A DNA stretch of 64,000 nucleotides from Trametes villosa. Lineage: Eukaryota > Basidiomycota > Agaricomycetes > Polyporales > Polyporaceae. The first letter of the stretch is position 1; every line of letters starts with the position of its first letter. Of the stretch, positions 25,392 through 34,757 are shown one piece after another. Location of the stretch: assembly GCA_002964805.2 (NCBI GenBank), contig PUDQ02000080.1, positions 416,336-480,335 on the forward strand. The letters are read 5' to 3'. The translations under genes were made by a program, and so were the position numbers. The notes beneath the pieces are model-generated. The model was given only the letters and a program-made list of their open reading frames with translations, had not been told where the DNA came from and ran no database searches.

Positions 25392-25775
25392 TCAGTTTTG
25401 TCGGCGTCGCCAGCATCGCGGTCCCGAACATTTTGGCGCCCAGGGGAAGAGCATATCCGGCGGAACCTCCGTAGGGTGATCCCTCTTCCTCCTTTCCTCC
25501 TTTCCCCGCAGCAGCTTAAATGGGCAGTCCGCCGGAGACTGCAAGCCCTGGAACGCCGTCAACACGCTATGTACATAGCGAATATAGTCGGAGGATAGCA
25601 CCACCACCGTCCCATCCGGATCCCACGAGGAGTTCGCTGACTGAAGGGTATTGCCAACGTCACAAGAGGACACTTCATGTGGTGGCCTGGATGTCAAGCG
25701 GTCTCGCCCAGGGTCCATGATGCGCTCGTACGTGCGGCTGCCAAGGGCGTCCGGCGGTGAGTAGCGTTTCGACAT
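25392..25775 (-). CDS. Short hypothetical ORF
   Basis: A 127-codon open frame starting MSKRYSPPDALGS and containing VVVLSSDYIRYVHSVLTAF. It lies head to head with siderophore transporter 1. No domain is recognised, no introns are evident, and the C-terminal part is highly basic. It could be a fragment of a decayed gene; I would not rely on it. Confidence 0.2.
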   Translation of the reverse strand: MSKRYSPPDALGSRTYERIMDPGRDRLTSRPPHEVSSCDVGNTLQSANSSWDPDGTVVVLSSDYIRYVHSVLTAFQGLQSPADCPFKLLRGKEERRKRDHPTEVPPDMLFPWAPKCSGPRCWRRRQN

Positions 25776-25875
25776 CGGCCTTGGCCACGCGACACAAAAT
25801 TGCCACCAGGCCGATCAGGCACATCGAGGCACCGTCCTGAGGGCGCAACCCCGGCTCCGCTCCTCCGGCGCCGGA

Positions 25876-25884
25876 ATCTGATTA
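25876..25884 (+). promoter_or_regulatory. Near-match iron-GATA site
   Basis: ATCTGATTA, one base from the ATCWGATAA consensus of fungal iron-responsive GATA repressors, 37 bp upstream of the perfect site. Confidence 0.4.
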
Positions 25885-25912
25885 GATGCGGGCCAGGGCG
25901 GGTGTCGGCCGT

Positions 25913-25921
25913 ATCTGATAA
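25913..25921 (+). promoter_or_regulatory. Iron-responsive GATA site (Urbs1/SreA type)
   Basis: ATCTGATAA, a perfect match to the ATCWGATAA consensus, about 195 bp upstream of the ATG of siderophore transporter 1. The same sequence occurs twice in front of the paralogue at 60.9 kb. Known fungal factors of this class repress iron-uptake genes when iron is plentiful. Confidence 0.7.
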
Positions 25922-26011
25922 GATTTTCCGCCCCAACTTCCGCTCGACCTCGTCTGCTCATCTTTCTTTCTCAATTTTGCATTCTCTCCAGCTCCTTGGC
26001 ACCACCGACGT

Positions 26012-26018
26012 TATAAAA
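26012..26018 (+). promoter_or_regulatory. TATA box of siderophore transporter 1
   Basis: TATAAAA about 100 bp upstream of the start codon at 26116, at the expected distance for a short 5' UTR. Confidence 0.55.
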
Positions 26019-26115
26019 CATGGGCAGCGCGCGAAAGAGGTCCTCAGGTGCTTCCCATCACCCACCACTCCTTCTCTCGTAGTCCGGTCGCCGTTCGTTC
26101 CCCCCGACCGCCGCC

Positions 26116-28475
26116 ATGTCGCAACACGACGAGAAGAAGTCCGCCTCCTCCATCGCTAGCGATGCCGCCTTCGACGCTACCGTCCCGAAGCTCGCCTTCT
26201 CCGGGAAGAGCGAGGTCGATTCGGAAGTTGACGCCCACCTTGGTGTCCGGACGGTGGAGGCCGCCGAGAAGGTCTACGGCCGCTATTCCAAGTGGTTCCT
26301 TTTCATCGGGTACGTCTTTCGTCTCCCAGAAACGCGTATGCCTGCTCAAAGCTATACTGCAGCATCGCTCTCGCGTCCTACATCTACTCGCTTGACGGCC
26401 AGACGACGTACAGCTACCTCGCCTTCGCCACATCCTCCTTCGACAAGCACAGCCTGATTTCCACCATCCAGGTCGCTCAGTCTATCATCAGTGCGTACGG
26501 AAACCTTCCCATGTACTCCTTGTGCTTACATCCTATCAGTTGCGTGCGGAAAGCCGGTTATTGCGAAGGTCGCCGACGTTTCCTCCCGCGGTACCTCCTA
26601 CATTGTCGTCCGTGAGTAACCTACGGAGGTACGGCTCGACACGCTCCTAACCTCCCGACAGTGGTCTTCTATGTCATCGGGTATATCGTCATCGCGTCTG
26701 CGAACGGTGTCGGCGCCCTCGCTGCTGGCATCATTCTCTACGCCATTGGTTACACGTACGTCCCCGTCCTCGAGATGACCTGGTCGCCCCACTCACCTGT
26801 TACATAGCGGCCTCCAACTGCTCACTCAGATCATCGTCGCCGACATCACGACGCTGAAGTGGCGAGGCCTCGTCTCGGCATTGACCTCCGCGCCGTTCAT
26901 CATCAACGCGTTCATTGGCTCGAACGTGTCCACCCAGGTCCTCGAGCACTCCACCTGGCGCTGGGGCTGTAAGCATCTTACCTGCCTGCACACCGTCCGC
27001 GCTACTGACCATCCACCTTCCTTCAGACGGCATGTTCGCCATCCTCATCCCCGCTTCGCTCTCGCCCCTCATCGTCACGCTCTTCTGGGCTGAGAACAAG
27101 GCGCGCAAGCTCGGGCTCGTCAAGGGCGCCAACGTCCAGCCCAAGGAGCAGACCTCTATCGCGCGCAAGGCGTGGACGGTTGCGGAGCAGCTCGACATCG
27201 TCGGGCTGCTGCTCCTCGGCACGGCCATTGCGCTCATCCTGCTCCCGCTCACGCTCGCGAAGAACGCGAAGGACCAGTGGCACAACCCCTCGATGATCGC
27301 CATGATCGTCATCGGCTGCCTGCTCCTGCCCGTGTTCGGGCTCTGGGACGTGTACTGCGCGAAGCGCCCCGTCATCGCGCGCCGGTTCCTCACCAACTGG
27401 TCCGTTGTCCTCGCGTCGTGGATCGGGTTCTTCGACTTCGTACGTGTTCGCATTGTGAACCCTCGTGAACGTGTCTGACCAGCGCCGCCGGCAGTTCTCG
27501 TTCTACCTGACGTACACGTACCTGTACTCCTTCGTGCTCGTCACTAAGGACTGGTATGCTCATCGCCCCCTCTTTCCGCATCGGACCCGAGACTTACTTT
27601 CGCTTTCTATAGGACCTTGATCAACGCGACCTACTTCAGCCAGACGCAGAGTGTCGCGCTGACGGTCTTCGGCATCATGTCCGGCTTCTTCCTTACTTGG
27701 TTCCGCCGCTACAAGGTGCGCATCACCGAGGTATCCAGGTCCGCGTCAGCACTAACCCCTTCGCTTTGTAGTGGGTGCTCGTCTGCGGTCTCGCTATCCG
27801 TCTTGTGTACGTCATCGTGTATAGCTCTAGCTCGGATGCAGGCGCTGACGCACGTCCTCTCTCACAGCGGTGTCGGCCTCATGATCCACTCGCGCGGCGC
27901 GAACTCGTCGGACGCGGAGATCGTCTGGACACAGCTTCTGCAGGGCATTGGTGGCGGCTTCGCGGCCGTCTGCTCGCAGGTCGGCGCGCAGGCTTCCGTG
28001 CCGCACGTCGACGTCGCGATGGTCACCGCCGTCGTGCTGCTCTGGACCGAGATCGGCGGCTCCGTCGGCAGCGCAGTCGGTGCGTCTCCCGTCGTCTCAG
28101 TCTGTCGCCGCACTTTGCTGACAATGCCCCGTAGCCGGCGCGATCTGGACGAACACGATGCCGGACAAGCTCGCGCTGCACCTGCCCGCGCTGAACCAGA
28201 CCGCGCGCGACACGCTGTTCGGGAGCATCACGAGCGTGATGGCGCTGCCGTTCGACGACCCGGTGCGCGTCGGCGTGATCGACGCGTACGGGGACACGAT
28301 GCGGGTGATGCTCATCGCGGCGACGGTGCTCGCGGTCGTGCCGCTGCTCGTCTCGCTCGGTATGCCGGATTGGTACCTCGGCGACAAGCAGAACGCGGTC
28401 GAGGGCGTGGAGGAGGAGAAGGCGACGCCGGCGGAGAGCCCGGTGCCGGCGACGCGCGAGGCGTCGCGCGTGTAA
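26116..28475 (+). CDS. Siderophore-iron transporter 1 (MFS, SIT family)
   Basis: A 603-residue major facilitator of the fungal SIT family (TC 2.A.1.16), importing ferric-siderophore chelates by proton symport at the plasma membrane. Eleven exons: 26116-26309, 26363-26490, 26540-26611, 26662-26755, 26808-26968, 27027-27439, 27495-27553, 27613-27715, 27772-27806, 27868-28079, 28135-28475. Acidic/serine cytosolic N-terminus, then VYGRYSKWFLFIG leading into 14 predicted membrane spans. Family signatures are YIYSLDGQTTY, KVADVSSRGTSY (loop between helices), IIVADITTLKWRG, LTSAPFIINAFIG, LLLPLTLAK-type helices, and QVGAQASVPHVDVA. Ends in an acidic cytosolic tail. Closely related to the gene at 60.9 kb. 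ATG chosen as the first in frame after the TATA box. Confidence 0.95.
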
Positions 28476-28996
28476 AAGTATCAGGCCACGCTGGTGGTTA
28501 ACGACCGTGTGTTATGACTGCACGCTGCAGATGTTGTAGAGTTCACGCCGCTTATACTTACTAATGGTCTAATGAAGGGTCCCCGATTTTGCGAAGTTCA
28601 ACACAGTTGATGATCTGACTTGGTATGAGCGCGTCAGCTATCTCAGAGGGACTCGGCGTGTCATGATCATCGATGCCTCGGCGGAGTGCGCCGACCTTGC
28701 CATCCTCTGCCATCCTCCCTCATCATCAAGGTGCAGTACTAGATGAGCTCGGCTGTTACAAGTCCCTCTGCTTGCAGATGAGGGACTTTATTCCAGCTCG
28801 CTGACCTAGTAAAGCGCTCTACCTCCCGGGCCTGACCTGACGTAATGAACCGCAGCTCACTGGCACTCGCCGTAGCTGCCATGGTTGCATTGGTTTCTCC
28901 CGCACTCGCAGGACGCCTGGACTGCCCGCCGATCACTAGTTCACTCTTCATCCCTCTGCACAACGCGCTTGCCGCACTAACGCAAGCAACGACAGC
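28476..28996. other. Intergenic between transporter 1 and BTB gene 1
   Basis: Contains a short direct repeat GCCATCCTCT/GCCATCCTCC near 28700. A frame at 28845 begins with a signal-peptide-like sequence but overlaps the BTB gene start and ends within it; treated as leader sequence. Confidence 0.5.
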
Positions 28997-30152
28997 ATGG
29001 AGAACATCGTCCGGGAGAAACATCCGGATCTCTACTTCGATGACGGGGACGTCGTCTTACAGGCCAAACTCTCGAACCCGGCTCCAAGCAAACCGCAATA
29101 TCAGCTCTGCCGCGTACACAAGGCTACGTTGAGCCACAAATCGCCGGTGTTCTCCAATCTGTTCGCTGACGCGTCCGCGAGCACCGGACAGCAGTACGAC
29201 GGCGTCCCCCTCTTGGAGATGTCGGACGCCGCCGGGGACCTGGCCCAGTATCTTTCCTACATCTACAATCCCTCGTAAGTACGCCCGTTTCACTACGGTT
29301 GGCCAGTGCACTCTCATGAATGGATGCCTGACTAGTCATTATCTCCTCCGGTCGTCCCACCCCGATACCGCGTTCGAGCTCACCGGTGCCGCCACACTTG
29401 CGGGGAAATACCTCCTCGACGACGCTCGCGCGGACATGGTCAAGCGCGTAGTCATGGACTGGCCGACCAACTTCGACGACTGGGTTATCAGCGAGTCCCA
29501 GCTCGACGTGCTCAAGCACGCAGCCGACCGGGGCTCCCTGGACTACATAGTGGAGCGCGCGCCAGAGCCCCTATCCGCGATTGTATTCGCGCAAACTCAT
29601 GGATGCACGGAGATCCTGCCTGCCGCTTTCTACCGGTTGGCGTCAATTGACATCGACGAAGACTACGACGATGGCAGGTGGAATGATGGCATGGGCCTCT
29701 GTGCGAGGTGGTCGCTTTGCGACCGGGACAACGTCTTCCGATGGGGACGTGGGCGGAAGGCGCTAGAGGATTACCACCGCGACATGCTCAGCCCGCTCAA
29801 ATACGGCCAGATGTTGGAACCGCCTCGCAGCTGCATCCCAAGCTGGCTACACGAACCGTACGACCTCAGTAAGCCTCCGATGACGCACGAGGAGGGAGAA
29901 GAAGAAATCAAGAAGTACCCATGCATACTCTTCCTCCGCTCGCTCTACGACATCGCAGGGGGTGCCACCCCCACCTATGATCCGCTGGCGGCACTCGCGC
30001 GGATGGAGCAGCACGTCCGCGATGCGGAGAGGTTGAAGAAGACGCCCCCGAACGGACTGTGCCTCGAGTGCCGATGTGACTATCACGGGTGGTTCCATGA
30101 CCAGCGCAAGCAGCTCTGGTTGCGCCTGCCCGAGATCTTTGGTCTCCAGTAA
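28997..30152 (+). CDS. BTB/POZ domain protein 1
   Basis: A 364-residue agaricomycete BTB/POZ protein in two exons (28997-29274 and 29336-30152; 61-nt intron). The BTB fold spans about residues 10-150: DLYFDDGDVVLQAK, CRVHKATLSHKSPVFSNLFA (the conserved Val-His-Lys and Leu-Ser-Ser-type helix), PLLEMSDAAGDLAQYLSYIY, then HYLLRSSHPDTAFELTGAA and LAGKYLLDDARADMVKRV. The C-terminal half carries Cys-rich GLCLECRCDYHGW, a conserved feature of the paralogues. Family members are thought to act as adaptors for cullin-3 ligases or as transcriptional scaffolds; the role here is inferred. Tandem with a broken copy downstream and with a third copy at 42.3 kb. Confidence 0.9.
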
Positions 30153-30749
30153 TCCTCGCGCGGTAATGTCGTCTCTATATGACACGGGTCGCGAATTTAG
30201 AGCTGACGCCGTATAGCGTTACCGCGGTAGCAAACCCTCCCCCCTCATTTCTTTGGACTCTCGTCCCACATCTTACGTTGTGTCCCCCGTGCCTTCGCTA
30301 GTGTACCGTACCTCTATGTGTTTGCCCCTCCTCCCTCGCGCTCAAAGCCGTGAGCGGTGTACTATGTAAATCGAGTAACTGTACATTCACACTAAGTACT
30401 CAACCTACTGCCAGTAGCCAGATGTACGAATCCCGGAAGACCGTCGGGTTCGCTGCGCGGTCAATTGTAGTTCCTATTACACGAACGCATGAATTAGTGA
30501 TATGCACGCGCAAGAAGCGTGGCGCCAGAGGACCTGAAAGGAGAACCGCTACCCGGCATGCCCGCACACGACCTAAGGACAGAACGCTAGTGGCGCTGTC
30601 GGCCCGAGTCCGCGACGTTCTCAGGCTAACAGCCGCAGGTAGGGCACTTACCACCTTTCTTTCCGACTACTACTATCGTACAGGATTGTCCATCGCTCCT
30701 CGTCTCTGTGCATTCCCCGTATACCCTAACATAACCAACGACGTCCAAG
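30153..30749. other. Intergenic between tandem BTB genes
   Basis: No supported gene. The segment just after BTB gene 1 (about 30190-30310) resembles the segment just after the second copy (about 31940-32060), including GCGGTAGCAAACCCT/GCGGCAGCAAGC and CTCGTCCCACATCTTACGTTG/CTCGCCCCACATTTTACGTTG, so the duplicated unit includes the 3' flank. Confidence 0.6.
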
Positions 30750-31890
30750 ATGGAGAATGTCGTCCGGGAGAAAGATCCCCACCTCTATCTTGATGACGGG
30801 GACGTTGTCCTGCAGGCTAAACTCGCGAACCCGGCTCTGGGCAAACCGCAATATCGACTCTACCGGGTACACAAGGCAACCCTCAGCCTGAACTCACCGG
30901 TATTCTCTAACCTCTTTGCCGATGCGTCTGCGAGCACCGGACAGCAGTACGACGGTGTCCCCCTCCTGGAGATGTCGGACGACACCGGAGACCTGTCGCA
31001 GTACCTTTCCTACATTTACAACCCCTCGTGAGTGCTCATCCCGCTGTGCCACCGTCGAATGCGTCCTCATAGCATCCCGAAATAGCCATTATCTCCTGCG
31101 ATCGTCTCACCCCGACACCGCGTTCGAGCTCAACGGTGCCGCCACACTCGCGGGGAAATACCTACTCGACGGCGCCCGCGCGGACATGATCAAGCGAGTT
31201 GTCATGGACTGGCCGACCACTCTCCCTGACTGGATCGTCAGCGAGGCCCGGCTGGAAGTCCTCGATCGCACCCCCTCCATCTCCCGGGATGACCGCACGC
31301 CGGAGCCCATGTCCGCGATCGTGTTCGCGCAGACGCACGGGTGCACGGAGATCCTCCCCGCTGCCTTCTACCGGCTCGCGTCGATCGATTTTGACGACGA
31401 CTGGGGCGACGTGCGGCGGCGCGGCACGGGCACCAGTGCGCGGTAGGCCCTCTGCGACAGGGAGAACGTCTTCCGGTGGCTCCGGGGGCGGAAAGCACTG
31501 GGGCAGTACCACCGCGGGATCGCGAGCGCGCTGAGGTACGCCCACATGATCGACCCGTATCGCCGCACGTGCACCCCGAGCTGGTTCCACGAGCCGTGCG
31601 ACCCGGAGGAGCCTGCCAAGACGAGCGAGGAGGAAGAGGAGGACGCGAGGAAGCACCCGTGTCTGGGCTTCCTCCGCACGCTCTGCGACAACGTGTGGGG
31701 CGCGTCACCGACGTACGACCCGCTGTGTGCGCTCATGCGGCTGGAGGATCACCTTCGCGACTCGCAGAGACTGAAGAAGACACCGCCCGATGGGCTGTGC
31801 GACGAGTGCCAAAACGAGTTCTATGATTGGCTCGGGAGGCAGCGCGAGTACCTGTGGTCGCAACTTCCCAGATTCTTTGCGCTCCAATAA
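30750..31890 (+). pseudogene. BTB/POZ gene 2, interrupted by one nonsense codon
   Basis: Tandem copy of the BTB gene 28997-30152. Exons 30750-31027 and 31086-31890 with a 58-nt intron at the same place; start, splice sites and the final stop are intact. At codon 213 (31444-31446) a TAG replaces the TGG that encodes the conserved Trp of CARWSLCDRDN in copy 1 and GARWALCSKEN in the third copy. Beyond the stop the frame stays open for about 147 codons with good family similarity (ALCDRENVFRW to LPRFFALQ). Product would be a BTB domain without the C-terminal Cys-rich region. Either a young pseudogene, a truncated protein, or a sequencing difference of one base. Confidence 0.88.
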
Positions 31891-32227
31891 AATGCATGTG
31901 GTCAGAGTGTCTCTATACTGCAATCGCTGTCTCGGACCACAAAGCTGACGTCGTGTTGACCGTTGCAGATGCGGCAATGGGCAGTGTTTCCGCGGCAGCA
32001 AGCAAGCACTTACCCCTCATTTGTTTATATTCTCGCCCCACATTTTACGTTGCGTCTCCCATGCTTTCGCTTACACATTGCCGTATTTCTCTCTAACCCT
32101 CACAGAGAAGAAAGGTATGCAAATCGTGCATCTGTAGTGTTTCGATAGTAGGTTGCGGGCGATACGGATCCAAGTACAAGAGCAGTTTGGCACACGATGT
32201 ATTGTCCGGTGTTGGATGTCACTGTAA
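31891..32227. other. Intergenic between BTB gene 2 and tRNA-Glu
   Basis: Shares its first part with the region after BTB gene 1; otherwise nothing seen. Confidence 0.5.
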
Positions 32228-32299
32228 TCCGATATGGTGTAGTGGCTAACATTATCGCCTCTCACGCGATAGCCCGGGGTTCGATTCCCCGTGTCGGAA
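32228..32299 (+). tRNA. tRNA-Glu (CUC), copy 1
   Basis: A 72-nt cloverleaf without intron. Seven-pair acceptor stem TCCGATA/TGTCGGA, D arm with TGGTGTAGTGGC (A box), five-pair anticodon stem ATCGC/GCGAT closing the loop CTCTCAC with anticodon CTC at 32261-32263, and GGTTCGATTCC (B box) in the T arm. Identical to the copy at 34542. Confidence 0.96.
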
Positions 32300-32450
32300 T
32301 GTTTTGCTTTTGCCCCTGGCTCCTTGCTCCCGCTCCTCCCGATGAAATACGACGACGTCATCGTTTGTGTGGGGAACGAGGATGTCATCCCATCAACGAG
32401 CACCCCACCCAAGCATCCTCCACAGGTGGCGCTTGGCCGTTCCTTGCCGC

Positions 32451-32457
32451 TATATAA
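32451..32457 (+). promoter_or_regulatory. TATA box of the small hydrophilic protein gene
   Basis: TATATAA about 105 bp upstream of the ATG at 32558, followed by a C/A-rich pyrimidine leader typical of well-expressed fungal genes. Confidence 0.5.
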
Positions 32458-32557
32458 CACCTCGCAGTTGTACTTCCTTCCCTCACTTAACCTCACCGAA
32501 CCAACTTACAAACTCACCACAACACCCTCACCCTCACCCCACACACACTCTATAACC

Positions 32558-32967
32558 ATGTCGACCGGAAGCTCTACCCAGCCCACGCGCGGCCAGAGCG
32601 CAGGTGCAGGCCTCGGCAACATCGTCAAGGGCGGCTTCCAGACCGTACAAGGTACGCTCCGCCCTCCCCCTCCCCCTCGGTAACCCCCGACGCGAATACT
32701 CACACCTCCCTCCCACTCCCACTCGCAGGTCTCGGAAACGCGATCCGCGGGAACGCGATGGACTTCGTCGACTCCGCGACGGGCACCGGCGGGCGCCACG
32801 CGGAGACGGACGTCGGGCGCGCGCAGACGGAGCAGGGCATCGGCCGCATGGAGACGGGCAAGCACGCGCCCGTCGCGGATACCACCCCCGCGAACCCGTC
32901 GGCGACGAGTACGGCCGCGCCGGCGCTGCCGCCGCGGCACCAGGGCGTGCAGACGGACGGGATGTGA
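32558..32967 (+). CDS. Small hydrophilic Gly/Ala/Thr-rich protein
   Basis: A 110-residue protein in two exons (32558-32651, 32729-32967). It has no membrane span or signal peptide. Recognisable parts are GLGNIVKGGFQTVQGLGNAI, RGNAMDFVDSATGTGGRHAE and DVGRAQTEQGIGRMETG, then a Pro/Ala/Thr tail ending HQGVQTDGM. This amphipathic, disordered style recalls fungal stress-related small proteins (CsbD or late-embryogenesis-like), but I recognise no defined family. Good TATA box and leader suggest real, possibly strong expression. Confidence 0.75.
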
Positions 32968-33240
32968 GGCCTTGCGGACCCAACGGGAGAATAGAAGAAA
33001 TCGTGTAGCTTTACCGTGTATATCCTTGTAATATCAGTCTCGGTGGATTGCTTGCGTGGACTGGACTGTGTGCGTGAGGTCACGGCGATCTCGAGGTTGT
33101 CCAGCACAGAGTAGATGACAACAGCTATGGTACAAAGCAAGAAAACATGAAACCCGTCCAGACCAGGCGGCTTCAAGCGAAATCAGCACCTCCTCGAGAA
33201 CGAACATAGACAGAACGGAAGAACTCACCACAAAGCACGT

Positions 33241-34369
33241 CTACGCCATCGCGCCCCCTCCGCGCCCGTTTGCATGCGCGTCCGCCCCTCTCCTCCCTCG
33301 TCCCCTCCCCCTGCCCCTTCCACGCCCTCTTCCTCGCCCAGTAGGTGCCGGCGGCGGGACCGGCTCCATCGTGATCGGGTGCATCTGCTGCATATGGTGC
33401 TGGGGCGGCGGCGGCTGCACATGCTGCATATGCGCATGTGCATGCGGAGGCGGCGGCGGCGGCGGGAGCGGCTGCGGCGCATGCGCATGCGAGTGCGTTC
33501 TCGACACCGGGTGCGGCTGTTGGTGCGGCTGTTGGTGCGCGTGAGGGTGCGGGTGTTGGTGCGGGTGGTGCATGGGCGGCGGCGACGGCGAGTACCGCGG
33601 CGCGTACACCAGCTGGGGCTGGGGAGAGGGCGGCGGGGGCGCTTGCGGCCAGTTCTGCGGGATCGTGGCTTCGGGGGGCAGGTTGGACGGCACGGGGACG
33701 GTGTGCGAGTAGTATTGCGGCGGGATGGGGTCGCGCGTGAGGTAGTGGAGGAGCGTGGGCTGCGCGGGGACGGCGATGTCGACCGCGTCGAGTAGCAGGC
33801 TGCGTGGTCATGGTTGTGCGTGTTAGGCACAGAACATTGCAAGCGGCGAAAAAAGGAAGGGAGGGTGGGCGGGTAGGATGGGATGAGGACTCACTTGCAC
33901 TCGGCCTGGAGCCGCTTCAGCTTCTCGTCCGCGTGCACGAGCTCGCGCTCGTACTCTTCGTGTGCCTGCACGCACCCCACGTCCCCGCTCAGCACACTCG
34001 CTCAACCTGCACACATACAGAGCGCGCCCGACGCACCGCGGTCACCACGTCGTATTTCTCGCGCAACACCAGGAACCTGCACCGTCCGCGTCAGTCGCCG
34101 CCCTCTCTGCCCCGCATAATTTGTACACGCACTTGTCCTTGTACCGCGTCGCGCGGGGCCCTGCCGCCTGGTTCGCCACGCACAATTTAGCTCAGTCTAT
34201 GCATAGCTCTTGGGAGCGGGATTCGCACCTTGAACACGCCGCTCGCGGAACCCTGGGGGTATGGCGCGGAGCTGCCTGCTCGTTCCTCTTGGGCTGGAGT
34301 CCTTCCGCTCGAGTTCGTCCGGACTGGCCCTTCCGGACGCGGTTGTCTGCTCATGGGTCCGGGATCCAT
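33241..34369 (-). CDS. Coiled-coil and Pro/His-rich protein, possibly INO80 IEC3-like
   Basis: A 281-residue protein in five exons (34229-34369, 34133-34167, 34037-34076, 33895-33965, 33241-33799), all GT-AG with lengths that keep frame. Residues 1-47 are polar and disordered. A coiled coil follows: RYKDKFLVLREKYDVVTAAH, EEYERELVHADEKLKRLQAE, CNLLLDAVDIAVPAQPTLLH. This arrangement (short helix pair ending in a leucine-rich LLLDA segment) resembles fungal INO80-complex IEC3-type subunits, a tentative match. The rest is Pro/His-rich with many HPH repeats and an (RG)n tract near the C-terminus, suggesting nuclear or RNA-binding behaviour. ATG at 34369 chosen; a second in-frame ATG is at 34354. 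Confidence 0.75.
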
Positions 34370-34541
34370 AGCCTTGGGGACAGCAGAGATACTCAGATAG
34401 TTGGGCAGAGGAAGCGGAGGTGAGGGAGCGAACACAACAGGCTTGGACTCGCGTGAGGCGCGCGTCTGAACGGCCGCGCTTCTCAAGATCTTTCGCAAGC
34501 GTGCAGCAGGGTGTATTGCTAATATGAGTCGCTTACTCCAA

Positions 34542-34613
34542 TCCGATATGGTGTAGTGGCTAACATTATCGCCTCTCACGCGATAGCCCGGGGTTCGATT
34601 CCCCGTGTCGGAA
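34542..34613 (+). tRNA. tRNA-Glu (CUC), copy 2
   Basis: Identical over all 72 nt to the copy at 32228, same strand, anticodon CTC at 34575-34577. The next bases (TGCTTTTGCC) resemble those after copy 1 and include the short T-run used as a Pol III terminator. It lies just upstream of (head to head with) the coiled-coil protein gene. Confidence 0.96.
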
Positions 34614-34757
34614 TGCTTTTGCCCTCCTGAATGACATTCTCATGTTTTCCCTTCACCAAGGGTCTGGCAGAAACGCACACAACCCCACGAGCTCGGTTTT
34701 TACACTGTCTTCCAAGCCGACGTGCATATCGTACAGCTTAAAAATGCACCTCCACAC

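Noticed and set aside
28845..29132. Signal-peptide-like ORF before BTB gene 1
   Set aside because: Overlaps the BTB coding start in another frame and ends inside it.
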